From assembly GCA_021399435.1 (NCBI GenBank), contig JAJTUP010000062.1, forward strand, positions 62,001-126,000: a stretch of DNA of 64,000 bases, read 5' to 3'. The notes beneath the pieces are model-generated. The model made no database searches, had not been told where the DNA came from, and saw only the letters and a program-made list of their open reading frames with translations. Origin of the DNA: Diaporthe sp. PMI_573. Its lineage: Eukaryota; Ascomycota; Sordariomycetes; Diaporthales; Diaporthaceae. Positions within the stretch are counted from its first letter, which is position 1. Every line of letters starts with the position of its first letter. Of this stretch, positions 53,872-64,000 are shown piece after piece. The position numbers were made by a program, and so were the translations under genes.

Positions 53872-56194
53872 TTTGGCCGATTAGGCAGAGTGCATCTGGA
53901 GATTTAGCGAGTGACGGCTGCGCAGGCGGTTGCTGAGCGTGATGACATTGCTCGAAATTTCCGCCCGGCGAGCTGGATGCGGCAGTGTATCGGCGGGATG
54001 GTGGGGCACCCGCCGCTGTCTTTAACATCACATAACTTAGTACGTCATCAAGGCCCGAACCCTCGTTGTGAGACCACCCCCCCCCTTCCGCCTCGCCGTA
54101 GTGACGGGCCGAGTGTTCACTTAAATGCCCCAAACATCCTGGGACTCGAGCAATCTTCTAATCTGAGCTTTTCAGTCTCTCAATTGGCGACTTCTGCTCC
54201 TGTTTTCGATATCAAAGACTGGTCTTTATGTCGTGGAGTATTCAATTAGACACTTGATCTTCTTATCCGTGGCGGGACGTTCCGAGGTTGGAGTGCCCCA
54301 GGGCGGTGGCATCATGGTAACCGTCCTATATTTGAAAACAGGCCCGTGGTACCTACTGTGTATAAGTCAGACGCATCCCCGCTCAGATTCAACCCCAATG
54401 AGGACAAAGCCAATTTCATCTGCCCCGTCCTGGTTCAAACTGATCGACCGCAGCTTTTATGAGCGTGTCCTTTCATTTCTCCAAGGTGTGATAGGTCGCG
54501 GTACGTGATGGCCCTTACAACCTGACAACCTGCCAACCGCTGAGAGCCACTGTCCTGCCCGTCTTGGACGGTGGGGTTGCATTGAGCTTCCGTTAGCGCT
54601 GAACGTTTCTATGGCAACGACTGGCCCCCTGCATGATCGGAGCTGTCAAGGTCTCTGTGGCCGGCCGCAGATCTCTGGCTGTGGAGGGCTCCTGTGGGTG
54701 AAGAGAAGCAGTTCCTGGCAGTCTGAGAGTTCGCGATGTTCGAAGATGTGTGAACGTTGGCGATTTCAGCATGAGCTCGTGGCAGAGAAAGCAGCAGTCA
54801 CATGCAATCCCAGCCTCTCTGACGCGTTGCCCCATCCTCTGCTCACGTCCCGACGAATTGGGCGCGAGCACATGCACAAGCCCAGCTCGCCATGCTTGTG
54901 GAGGCCCAATGGGTTCGATCCACGCTTGCCCTGATCTCTCAGACATGCATGTCCCAGCCTGCTCAATCAAGCTCAATCAAGTGTGTGGCGCATCGTATTC
55001 CCGAGCGCGGACGCCCACATTGTGCGCGGGTGGTCCACTTCCCCAGCCATCAACATTTGTATTGCAGTGTACCTCACTGATGTGCTCTGCAGTGCAGCAG
55101 GTTGCAGCGTCCCACTCCCACAGGTCGGTCCAGAGATCACACACAGATCGAGGCTCATTAGTGCGGTCCCAGCCCCAGTCCGACCCAGGGAGCTCAGGCA
55201 TTGGATGGAAGGTTAAGAAAGGTGGTGGTTGGGCTTGCTCGACCTGACACGAGGCGCAGTCTACCATGTCATGGCCCTCATGGCGCCAGGGCCGGTCCCT
55301 TCTGGGGTGCCTGACAGCTTCTAGGGGCTGTTCTCTGCTGGCCAGGTGCCTCGTTGACGGATCTGTGCATCTGCCCTGCCGACGTGCAACATGGCCTGGG
55401 TCGTATGAGACGGGAGAACGATGGCAGCTCATCTCGCCTGGTATCTATCGTAGCACGTAGCACGGCGACTTGATGGGATGGGTGGATGGGCATTGAGGAC
55501 ACGCGCCGAGCCGGGCTGGGAGAAAACTGGGACTGGACCCAATGGACAGGGGTCAAAAGGTTATCCGGAGCTATGATCCCTGCTCGCTAAGCTCGGCCCT
55601 CAAGCAGCTGAGGGAAAGATCGGGGAGGGGACCGGGGGGGTAAACAAGAGCTGCAGCCGGCTCCACCACGAGTAAACAGAGGCACAGCAACGAGCAACGG
55701 GGACAGCAGGGCGGAAGAGGTCGACCACCTTTGTTGCTCTGGCTTCTCTTGCAGCCAGTAGCAACGGTGGAGGGGCCAGGAGACGGACCATCTCCCCCTC
55801 CGCAACCACACACCCCCCCCCAGCACTAGACTATTTCAATGCCCGCCGTCTCTTGCTCCTCTGCCTCTCGCCCACGTCTTCCCTCCTCCTCTTTTCCTCA
55901 CTGCTGTCCTCCACTCAATCACATCCAGACACAGCACCGACGTCTCGTCCATCTTGTCCATCTCCACCACACCACTAAAAAGTCAACCACTCGATTGACC
56001 TGTGGTGCTCGGCCTCTCCATTCCCTCCCTCCACGCACCCTCTTCCCCAGCCACAAAGGAGCTCGATCGAATCCCCAGAGTACAGAAGGAGTCCGTATCA
56101 ATTGGTAGGGTCCTTCTCTTATTCTCCTTTCTTTCGACTTCTTTCCCAGGAAGAAGCCAGAGGACTCTTCTTTTCTTCCTTGTCAAGAGGTTGA
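53872..56194. other. 2.3 kb upstream region of HEX1 and RQC2
   Basis: A divergent promoter region without a supportable gene. A C-rich tract lies near 54076-54085 and a C9 run near 55813-55821. An AUG at 55839 opens an 89-codon Ser/Pro/His-rich frame that looks like an upstream ORF in the HEX1 leader. A likely leader intron lies at 56105-56149 (GTAGGG...TCCCAG). Confidence 0.5.
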
Positions 56195-57314
56195 GAGGAG
56201 GACGACTCTGCGCGCCCACACAAGGCAGTCAACCTGGATTTTGAAGCGAGAGTCCCCGTCCCCTTCAGCATCTTCCCCTCGTCGTACCGCGACGACGACA
56301 AGAAGGAGTCGGGCAAGACCAGCACCAGCACCACCACCACCCACGAGGAGCTCAACCTCCACCTCCCCCACCACAAGCCCGGGCGGGAAGGTAGTCAGGT
56401 CTCTTCTTCTTACTCCGCCGCCGCGGCCGACCTTCCTCCCCGCAGGGAGCAGACCCGCTACAGCGAGGAGGAGGTCTTCGTCACCCGTGAAGAGGACCGT
56501 TACCGCCGTCCCAGCGTCCACCGTGAAGAGTACTACCGCGAAGAGCTCAAGGAGCAACAGCCCAGGTATTCCCAATACCCATCTGTTTCTTCTGCCCTGT
56601 CCCATCTCCCTGCCCTTTGTCGCCCTCTGCCGTCCCCGACGCCCCCTGCCTTGTGTGTGCCCTGGACATTGGCCATCCAACTCGGCCGAGCGCGCCCTGT
56701 CGTCGCTGAACACGGACTCGGCCCAGACTGTCCAGGCTGCATGTGGATCCACGGCAGCATGGAGCTGAGATCTGGGCCCACAAGGCCAGGGGCGCTTGGG
56801 CACCAATTGCCACGAGCTTCAATGGCATCGGGTGTGGAGCCTCTTCACATTAGTTGGCCTCGGAGAACAACCCCCAGTACCAGTGACCTGGACTTTTCTT
56901 TGAGCTTGACCGCTGACCCTCGGATGTTTGCGCTGCTACAGACCTCCGCCTTCTACCCACTCTGAGAGACCTCAGCGTTCCTCATACTCAGATACACGCA
57001 TTGAGATCGACGCTCACCGCCACCACCACCACCACCGGCCCGAATCTCGCCCGGCCATCCCTTACTCTCCCATCGACAATATCGAGCGTGGGTACCGTGC
57101 TCGCTCCCAGCCTGGTTACCGCGAGGACGTCCGCGTGACCGAGACCACCGTCGACACCCATTTGCGCCGTCCCGTCATCAAGGAGACTGTTCGCCACGAC
57201 GAGCACATCATCGAGGCTCCCAAGACCCGTCCTGCTGTCAACCAGACTGTCCGTGTAGACGAGACAGTCGAGATCGATCGCTCTCCGCGCCACAAGCACC
57301 ATCACAAAGCCAAG
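56195..57314 (+). other. coding-like N-terminal extension of HEX1 (alternative isoform)
   Basis: In the frame of HEX1, an open stretch from 56195 to 56565 encodes a charged Arg/Glu/Tyr/His-rich sequence (for example TRYSEEEVFVTREEDRYR). A 376-nt intron (56566-56941, GTATTC...TACAG) joins it in phase to 56942-57314, which continues with a similar charged, His-rich composition (AHRHHHHHRPESRP, RVTETTVDTHLRRP) into the core Met at 57315. There is no stop between 56942 and the core. No AUG in frame was found in 56195-56565 or in a clear upstream exon, so the start of a long isoform is unresolved. Long HEX1 isoforms made by alternative splicing are known in other Pezizomycotina. The alternative is a 5' UTR with chance openness. 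Confidence 0.55.
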
Positions 57315-58057
57315 ATGGGTTACTACGACGAAGATGGTGAGTTCAACTTATTTTGTTTTCAACATGTTTTCCTTTGTTGTATTCTGAGAATGCCGCCCAT
57401 GTAGGCCACTATCACTCTCTCCGGCACGGCCTCCACAAGGTGGCTGATCGTATCATTCACCCTCAAGGTCGTGAGACCATTGAGGTGACTGAGGTCCGGG
57501 AAAGCCGTCCGTCTCGCCGTGTAAGCCAGGCCGCTTACGGAGATGAAGCCCCAAACTCAGTGACCATTCCCTGCCACCACATCCGGATCGGCGACATCCT
57601 GATTCTTCAGGGACGAATTTCCCAGGTCATCCGGATCTCCACCTCCTCTGCCACCGGCCAGCACCGCTACCTCGGAGTCGACCTCTTCACCAAGCAGCTC
57701 CACGAGGAGTCATCGTCTATCCACAACCCCGCTCCAAGCGTTGTTGTCCAGACCATGCGCGGACCCATCCTGAAGCAATACCGCGTCCTCGACCTCCAGG
57801 ACGGAAGTGGTGAGTCCTCAATATCCCCACATGAGTGTTCATCTGAATTGGAGGCTGACGGTGTATCTGAAGTTGTGGCCATGACCGAGACCGGTGATGT
57901 GAAGCAGTCCCTGCTAGTGCTTGACCAGTCCAACCTCTGGGACCGCCTCCAGCAGGCCTTCGATTCCGGCCGGGGATCCGTCCGGGTGCTGGTCGTCAAC
58001 GATGGCGGTCGTGAGATGGTCGTGGACACCAGGACCCTGCATGGCTCCTCTCTGTAG
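57315..58057 (+). CDS. HEX1: Woronin body major protein HEX1 (core form)
   Basis: Three exons: 57315-57336, 57405-57809 and 57873-58057, giving 203 aa from MGYYDEDG. Introns are 57337-57404 (GTGAGT...TGTAG) and 57810-57872 (GTGAGT...TGAAG). The core has the eIF5A-like double-barrel sequences VTIPCHHIRIGDILILQGR, GQHRYLGVDLFTKQLHEES, VVVQTMRGPILKQYRVLD and MTETGDVKQ, all diagnostic of HEX1. The protein self-assembles into the crystalline core of Woronin bodies, peroxisome-derived organelles that plug septal pores after hyphal damage. The C-terminus is HGSSL, so the tripeptide is SSL where the Neurospora protein ends SRL. The second intron is 63 nt, contains no stop in frame, and would insert 21 residues if retained. 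Confidence 0.96.
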
Positions 58058-59806
58058 GGGCAGAACAAGTCATGAGATGGGGTCGCTTGGTCTTGGTGAT
58101 CCACCAGAGCTCGCTTCATTTTCCCAATGGTGGTTCTTGAGCACTGGTGTCTGGTCTCTCGCCGTGTGGCCTTCTAGCTCAAGGCTGGTCATGAGGTAAT
58201 GACCGTTTACGAAGGATGTATTAGAATGAATCAGTGGCGTCCAGAGTCACAATGAAAAGCACATCTGGTCGATGAGGGCTGGGATTCGGGGATAATGTTG
58301 GTATTGGATTGGACCAATCACGAGTTTCTCATACTCCCTTGATGTAATCCGGATAGATAAGTAGTTTATGGACATGATCTGGAAATGTAATGAGGAATGG
58401 ATTTGGATCACGACGAGTGTTTCTGTAGAATATGCGTGGGCTGCTTAACGGCTGCATTGACAGGCCTGTCTTATAGCTCAACGCCAGGGTCATAAGCCCA
58501 AATATCTTATTGACTCCCCGTAGATATGTGAACCTAAAGATACATAGAGATTTGATTCTGTGTTATATAAATGGAGTGACAACGCGAGGTACGAAGCCCA
58601 GTTCTCGACTGCGCTGCATTTTCCTTTATTAGCTACGGGTGGGAACAAGTGTTGGTGACATTTATCGCGATGAGCTAGGTCGAACGGAAACCAAGCATGT
58701 TGTGAGTTCACGGAGGCATACAGCCGAGATTCTGATTCAGGGTAGATGGTTGCGGCTGTTTCCCAGAGTTGAGACTCCGAAACTCATATTGAGGCGATCT
58801 TCCGGCTATGGGACAAGGGGACCCCGATTCCACGATTTACAAATGTGGAGCAAGTAGATTAATTAGTGTGTCAGAAGAAGCTTTTCCCCTTTGCTCATTC
58901 CAGCACTGTTCAAAGTGGATCTGGCTATTGGGAAGGACAGATTAGACATCCATCTATGGCTGATTGAGAGCGCCGCTGCAAGATCTGTATTTGCTCGACT
59001 AACTCGATTGAAGGAGATTTGCACTTGTGTCCGCTATGTAGCCACAGGATCGATGTAGTGAACCACCTGGGCGGTGCTCCCTGCCCAACCTCCTTTGAAA
59101 TAACCTCTTATGTGATAAGTGGGAGGAAGATACCTAGGTAAGCAAGCCACAAGGGAAGGCTCCGCAATGATATTTTCAAATTTCTCAAGAACATAACCAT
59201 GTTAGTGTAGGTAACAAGGACCAATTTGAGCCCAAGATTCCTGGAGCCATAGTATGTAAAGAAAGACATTGTGCAATGTAAAAAAGTTTTGGGATTGCAC
59301 CTGCATTGTAGGTGAGTTGTTGGAGCATGTAGAGATTCACAGAAAGCCACCTAGGTCAAGAACCACTAGCCATGCGTGCTTCACAATTCAGAGAGAAGTC
59401 CTGTACATGCCTAGTTCGCCAGTCACTCTCTGGGAAGGATTCAATCTCACAATTCATAATGGCATTCAGGCACCAGAGCACAGCCACAGCACTGACTGAA
59501 GAGCTCCTTTGAATCATCCATCCCTGGTCTACATTTGACCATGCTGGGCTGGAAAGCGCCATCCAGGGCAGCCGTTGTCTCTCTGAAGGATTTCCTGAGG
59601 CTCTAGGGGATAATCCATCATTTCAGGGTTGGTAGGCTGGGATTAAAACCCCTTTCAAATGCTGCCTGAATTTGTTCAGTCCTTTTATGAAACATCTCTA
59701 TTGAACGATATATTTAAATGCTTTATCTGGCAACATGGGGACCCCTTTGCCTAGATGATCTTTTGCAACAGCCAAGAGAAGGACTGTGAGCGCCGAGGCC
59801 CGCACA
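58058..59806. other. AT-richer spacer
   Basis: About 1.75 kb without a supportable gene. It is AT-richer than average, with short frames only. CCTAGGT motifs lie near 59132 and 59349. It contains the HEX1 3' end. A decayed gene cannot be excluded, but nothing could be pieced together. Confidence 0.45.
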
Positions 59807-60250
59807 ATGAAGAACTTTGCCGATCCCACAGACACCGGCATTTCTGACGCCCGGGCCCGGTGGAAGGACCTGAGTAGCCGGCTTATGAAGTTGCCGCGTC
59901 TGCCCAGGAAGGGCACCTCTTCAGAGCAGCGGCACGAGTCCGAGGAAATGATCAAGGAATGCATCATTGTCAAGGATGAGGCAGGCGATTTGTCTTCTGC
60001 TGACGATTCAGACGGACGCAAAGCCAAGCGCAGGGTCAAGACACATAGAAAGGGGAAGCGAGTCGCTAAGCTCTTTGTTCTTGACGGCCTTGGATGCCGC
60101 CCTGAGGTGGAGGATATTATTAGAGCCACGAACAAGTTCGAAGTGAAGAGAAGTGGAAACGAAGTCACTGAGCCTTTCAACACCGAGGGTCGCACCAAGA
60201 AGGCTTGGGCTGACACTGGAGACGGCCATGACCGAGGAGAAGTGGATTGA
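59807..60250 (+). CDS. small basic hypothetical protein
   Basis: 147 aa from ATG 59807 (CACAATGA context). The frame is open slightly upstream, but only from a GTG. The protein is hydrophilic with no signal peptide or membrane segment. A basic stretch (KAKRRVKTHRKGKRVAK, about residues 72-88) resembles a nuclear localisation signal, followed by LFVLDGLGCRPEVEDIIRA, the only globular-looking part. No family recognised. It may be a fragment of a larger or decaying gene, since it sits in an AT-richer region and has no obvious introns. Composition and open length give moderate support. Confidence 0.4.
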   Translation: MKNFADPTDTGISDARARWKDLSSRLMKLPRLPRKGTSSEQRHESEEMIKECIIVKDEAGDLSSADDSDGRKAKRRVKTHRKGKRVAKLFVLDGLGCRPEVEDIIRATNKFEVKRSGNEVTEPFNTEGRTKKAWADTGDGHDRGEVD

Positions 60251-61109
60251 GATGGGAGATGGAAATGCTCTTTGACAGTCTCACACAACAAGGGTTCACC
60301 GGCTGAGAATTATCTCGTCGCCGTGGAACTCCTACACAGCTTTAGGGTGTCCTTGGCAAGGCCGTTATCCCCTATCATATCTGGAGCGATCCTTGCCAAC
60401 TTTCACTACAGTCGGTATCTGTGTGGTATAGGCATATGTCGTCAAGCCGAATAGATGAAGAGTAGATGCAGATTGTGTGCGATGACAAAACCTTATCCTG
60501 CATTCATTGGTGTGGTGGTTAAACTTTAGGTCCCAGGGCCGAATGCAGACCATCACTCACTTCAAGAGATGTTGTCTATTTGTGCCTATCTCATCAAGAA
60601 CATAGGCATAGCTTGGCGCTTTTGTTTTGCCAAATTCTTGAGGATCAACCATTCCTCGAGTGGGAGAAAATTTAGAACTGCAAAAATATGGTACTGTCTA
60701 AGATTGAGCGTTTCCTGAGGCGGAGACTAGGCTGCACATAGAAGGACACGGAAAGATGGTCATGTAGTGTAGTCTGATGTGACCTTGAGTGAAAAAGGGC
60801 CGTCTGACGCAACAGACAGTAGGCTCATAGCGTCACTATATTATGGAGCGCACCTGATCATGGCGAGTTGAGCAGAAGTCGACCACCTTGGCATACACCA
60901 AGACACGAGGCACATGACGAACCAGATAGCGACCAGACCTACGCAACCGTATAGCAAGAACCGAGTCACGGTACGTGAACATAGCATGTGAATCAGACAA
61001 TTTTTGGGCGGGACGTGTTCTAAGAACAACTGGGCTGTGCCAGTCTTGCTTTCATCCGATCTATATCCACTAGATCCAACTCTTCTACTCCATCCACGGC
61101 ACCACATCT
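60251..61109. other. convergent spacer
   Basis: About 860 bp between the hypothetical gene (+) and the stop of aspartyl-tRNA synthetase (-). No supportable gene or repeat. Confidence 0.5.
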
Positions 61110-62859
61110 TTACGGGGTCAGTCGGCTGGGCGTGCGTGGGTAGTATGCGGCGAGCTGCACGTTGGGCAGGTTCAGGAAGAAGGCCACCACACGGTCCAGC
61201 CCGATGCCGCCACCACCGTGGGGCGGGCACCCGGCCTGCCTGAAGAAGTCGACGTACTCCTTCAGGCCAGGGCTGTTCGGGTCGACGCCCTTGGTGCGCA
61301 TGCGCTTCTCCAGCTCGGCGGGAGTGTTGATACGCTGGCCGCCCGACATGATCTCCTGGCCGCGCATGAAGAAGTCGTACGCATTCGTCACCTTGTTGTT
61401 CTCCGGGTCCTCCTTGGCGTAGAACGGGCGGGCCGACTCTGGGAACTTGTCCAGAACATAGAAGTCGGTGCCGTATTTCTTGCGAATGATGGCGCCGAGT
61501 GCTTTCTCCTGTGCCGTGGACATATCCTCATCGTCGGTGACGTCGCGGTAGATCTCGGGGCCCTCTTCCCGCAGGAGTTGCTGGCCCTCGGCGAAGGTGA
61601 GGCGGACTTCTTTGCCGTCCGCGGGCAGAGCGAAGGGCTCAGACGGGTAGATTGAGCGTACGACTGCGATTTGGTCCTTGCAGCGCTCCTCGAGGTTGCG
61701 GAAAATGTAGAGGAATAGACCCTCGAGCATGAAGATGACCTCGCGGTAGTCCTCCTCGATCTCCATTTCCATATCGAGACCGGTGAACTGCTCATCTCGT
61801 CAGCACCTCAAAATCCGCGAAGAAGCAGTGGCGTGGTCATCATACCTCAGTCATGTGCCTCGGGGTGTTGGAGTTCTCGGCACGGAAGACAGGCCCAACG
61901 CAGTACACCCTCTTCCTTCCGCCAGCAATCTCCAGCTGCTTGTAGAACTGTGGGGACTGGGCCAGGAAGGCGCTCTTGCCAAAGTAGGGCAGGCCGAAGA
62001 CGTTGGCACCGCCCTCGGAGGCGGCGCCGATCAGGCATGGTGGCTCGAATGAGTGGAAGCCGTTTTGCTTGAGATACTCGACAAACAGGTCGCGCACGTT
62101 CTCGCGGACAGTCTGGATGGCCTGCTGCAGCGGGGAGCGCTTGTGCATGACGATGTTGTCCAAGTGCGTCTCGAGGGTGGCGGACAGGCCGGGCGCAGCG
62201 TCGCCGATGCTCAGCTCCTGCATCTTGCCGTCGACGTCGAAGCTGCTGATGGCAGCGTTGGACGCAGCGAGGGTCAGGCCCAAGACCTCGGGGCCGCGGG
62301 CAATGCAGTAGATCTTGGTGATGTGGAGCTCGTAGTTGGAGACCTTGCAGCTCTTGACAGGCTCCAGTGGCTTCGCGACGGTGGCCTCGACGGCGACGTA
62401 GCTCTCTAGGCTGACAGAGCCGACCCACTTGGCCATCTGCTTGGACACGGGCGTGCCCTCTGCGGACGCGGTGACGATACCCTGAATACTCCAGTCCTCG
62501 GCCTCGCGCAGCTCGACGAAGCACATCTTGGCTCCCTGCATCCGGCTCTGCTGGATCCAGGCGCGCAGCTTGACCGTCTTGCCGAGGTGCTCATCACCGT
62601 AATTCCTCAAAGGGACCTTCTCGCCGCCGAGCTTCACCACGTCGCGGTCGCCGTAGTTGTCCTTGGCCTTGTCATCGGCGGCCTCCTTGGAAGCGGCTGC
62701 AGCGCGTTGGGCCTCGAGCTCGGCGGCGCGCTTAGCCTTCTCTGCCTCCTTCTTCGCCTTCTGCTCGGCCTTCTTCAGGGCCTTCTTTGAGGGGCCGGCC
62801 TCGCCCTCGGCACCGCCTTCAGCGGCAGGGGCGGGCTTCTGCTCTGGGTTGTCGGCCAT
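61110..62859 (-). CDS. DPS1: aspartyl-tRNA synthetase, cytosolic
   Basis: Two exons: 62859-61846 and 61787-61110, giving 563 aa. Intron 61788-61845 (GTATGA...AGCAG) joins RHMTE to FTGLDMEMEIEEDY in frame. Residues about 20-75 form a Lys/Ala/Glu-rich helical extension (KKALKKAEQKAKKEAEKAKR) typical of eukaryotic cytosolic AspRS, which aids tRNA binding. The OB-fold anticodon-binding domain follows (LRAWIQQSRMQGAKMCFVEL). Class II motif 2 is F325-RAENSNTPRH-335 and motif 3 is GGGGIGLDRV (529-538). No mitochondrial presequence is visible and the start ATG directly precedes the charged extension. It charges tRNA-Asp with aspartate. Length agrees with yeast Dps1 (557 aa). Confidence 0.97.
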
Positions 62860-64000
62860 GATGGTTGGTGGTATGATGGTGTCTCGTCTTGCTGGGGGCT
62901 GTGTGCAGACAAGAGGGTCAGTAATTGTGGCAAGTCGACGGCTTGGAGGCTCCACACCCACCCTTGCTATCTATCACCTTACCGGCACAACTTGTGCAGC
63001 CTGGGTCGGTCTGGCTTATGTGCGTTGCTCTAATAGCTCTGCCTTGAAGGACCGCTGGGAGCTTGGTGGGCAGGTGCCTGGGCAAAGGAAGTGTGGAACG
63101 GGACCAGGACAGGACGGAGGGGACTACGTCCAGGTGAGCAAGGGCACACGGGGGCATATAATACCTCTCAACAACTCCAATGGTGTCACGGAACCCAATG
63201 GTGGTCTGACTCAATCGGCCAAGAAGGATCCTTCCAAGATGCTCGTGGTGTTGCGGTGGTGACAGAAACCGCATGCCTTTTTCCCGAGGGGTAAATTTTG
63301 AGGACCATGCCAAAGTCAAGGTCGAGGTGGGGTCAAGCGGGAGCTGCCCCCCGCGGGCAAGACCGTGGGTGGTGGTGTGAGTCCACCCCCTCTCATTGGG
63401 CTCGGTCGACAGCCCACACGCCGATGTATCAGACACAGGCTGTAAATAATTTAACGGGATTTCCCGAGCCCAGAAGCATATGAAGCAAGCCTGTAGAAAC
63501 GACGTCCCAAGAGGTAAGGAGGGCCTTGTGCTGTGTATAAGAGTCATCCGGAGTGATGCTCCATGTCGCCGGAAAATTCGACGCTTCGTGGAGTGGTGGA
63601 CCTTCCGGTTGCATCTGGCGAGAGACTCTAGACTTGAACAGACTTAATGACCGCCAGCCATCCAACGCAAGACATGCCAAGGCTGGCAAGGATTAAGGTG
63701 GAATATTCAATACATCTGCGAGACAACACAAATTCATTAATCCGTCCATATGATGCCATCGCTTGTCGTCTCAATGCCCTTTGGAAAATAGCGTTTTGCC
63801 AACCAACACCTAAATGGAGCAGGGCGAGAAGCCAGCGGTCGCGAGCATTCCCAGGCGTCTCGAACAAGCCAGAGCCAAAACCAGCTCTTTGCAGTCATGA
63901 TGCTCATGATGAACCCTTCCTTCGCTATGCCAAAGAGAAATCCGCCGCTCAAAAGATCCGAGCTCTTCGCAAGCGGCACGACAGCACGACAGCACAACAG
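62860..64000. other. 5' flank of DPS1 to window end
   Basis: About 1.1 kb holding the minus-strand promoter of aspartyl-tRNA synthetase. The overlapping short frames show no domain or signal peptide. No repeat was seen. A gene crossing the window edge cannot be excluded. Confidence 0.5.

Noticed and set aside
54903..54925. tRNA-like GGTTCGATCC
   Set aside because: The five-base T-stem does not pair and there is no cloverleaf upstream.
55839..56108. 89-codon Ser/Pro/His-rich ORF taken as a gene
   Set aside because: Lies in the HEX1 leader, low-complexity; splicing it by the obvious 45-nt intron leads into a frame other than HEX1. Treated as a possible upstream ORF.
56241..56768. 175-codon Ser/Thr/Pro/Arg-rich frame upstream of HEX1
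   Set aside because: Frame-shifted shadow of the HEX1-frame extension; it runs into the 376-nt intron without a sensible join.

Overview
The window is nuclear DNA of a filamentous ascomycete (Pezizomycotina), most likely a Sordariomycete. The evidence is short GT-AG introns of about 45-190 nt, GC-rich coding DNA beside AT-richer spacers, the Woronin-body protein HEX1 (a Pezizomycotina hallmark), and a fused lycopene cyclase/phytoene synthase next to a fungal phytoene desaturase. Exon joins below were worked out by hand from splice signals and reading-frame continuity. For each multi-exon gene called intact, the exon lengths sum to a multiple of three.

Layout. 0-8 kb (+): SQT1 ribosome-assembly WD40 protein, then four small unrecognised genes on one strand; three look like coiled coils, while the second (199 aa) is only helical with weak heptads. 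8-14 kb: a large secreted glycosidase-like protein (-), then a decayed stretch with a frame-broken Cys-rich membrane-protein pseudogene (-) and a remnant of another small Cys-containing protein (+). 14.9-24 kb: methylcitrate dehydratase prpD (+), an SH3 protein of LSB1/PIN3 type (-), the tiny TOM5 gene in three exons (-), and glycine dehydrogenase GCV2 (+). 24-27.8 kb: a long gene-poor spacer with simple repeats. 27.8-38.4 kb (+): an RBR ubiquitin ligase, an MFS transporter and an unknown secreted protein. The last two each carry an intron built from the same repeated sequence. 38.9-42.5 kb: lipoyl synthase (-) divergent from a TesB-type acyl-CoA thioesterase (+). 42.7-50 kb: carotenoid pair al-1/carB (-) and al-2/carRA (+) sharing a 1.3 kb divergent promoter, followed by an ERG4/ERG24-type sterol reductase-like gene (-). 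50.5-54 kb: RQC2 (-). 56-58 kb: HEX1 (+) with a long upstream coding-like extension. 59.8 kb: a small basic hypothetical protein (+). 61-62.9 kb: cytosolic aspartyl-tRNA synthetase (-).

Functional links. Most genes are housekeeping: ribosome assembly and quality control, tRNA charging, and mitochondrial import, lipoylation, glycine cleavage and propionate metabolism. LIP5 makes the lipoyl group needed by the glycine cleavage H protein, GCV2's partner, but the two genes lie 15 kb apart and are not an operon. The al-1/al-2 pair makes carotenes from geranylgeranyl diphosphate: al-2 makes phytoene and cyclises, al-1 desaturates. The two proteins expected in peroxisomes (thioesterase, HEX1) both end in non-standard PTS1 tripeptides.

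Most notable: two introns in different genes 3.9 kb apart (34095-34206 and 38005-38108) share a 53-nt block at 49/53 identity plus flanking similarity, in the same orientation and spanning nearly the whole intron. This is the signature of an introner-like element. No tRNA, rRNA, CRISPR array or complete transposon was seen.
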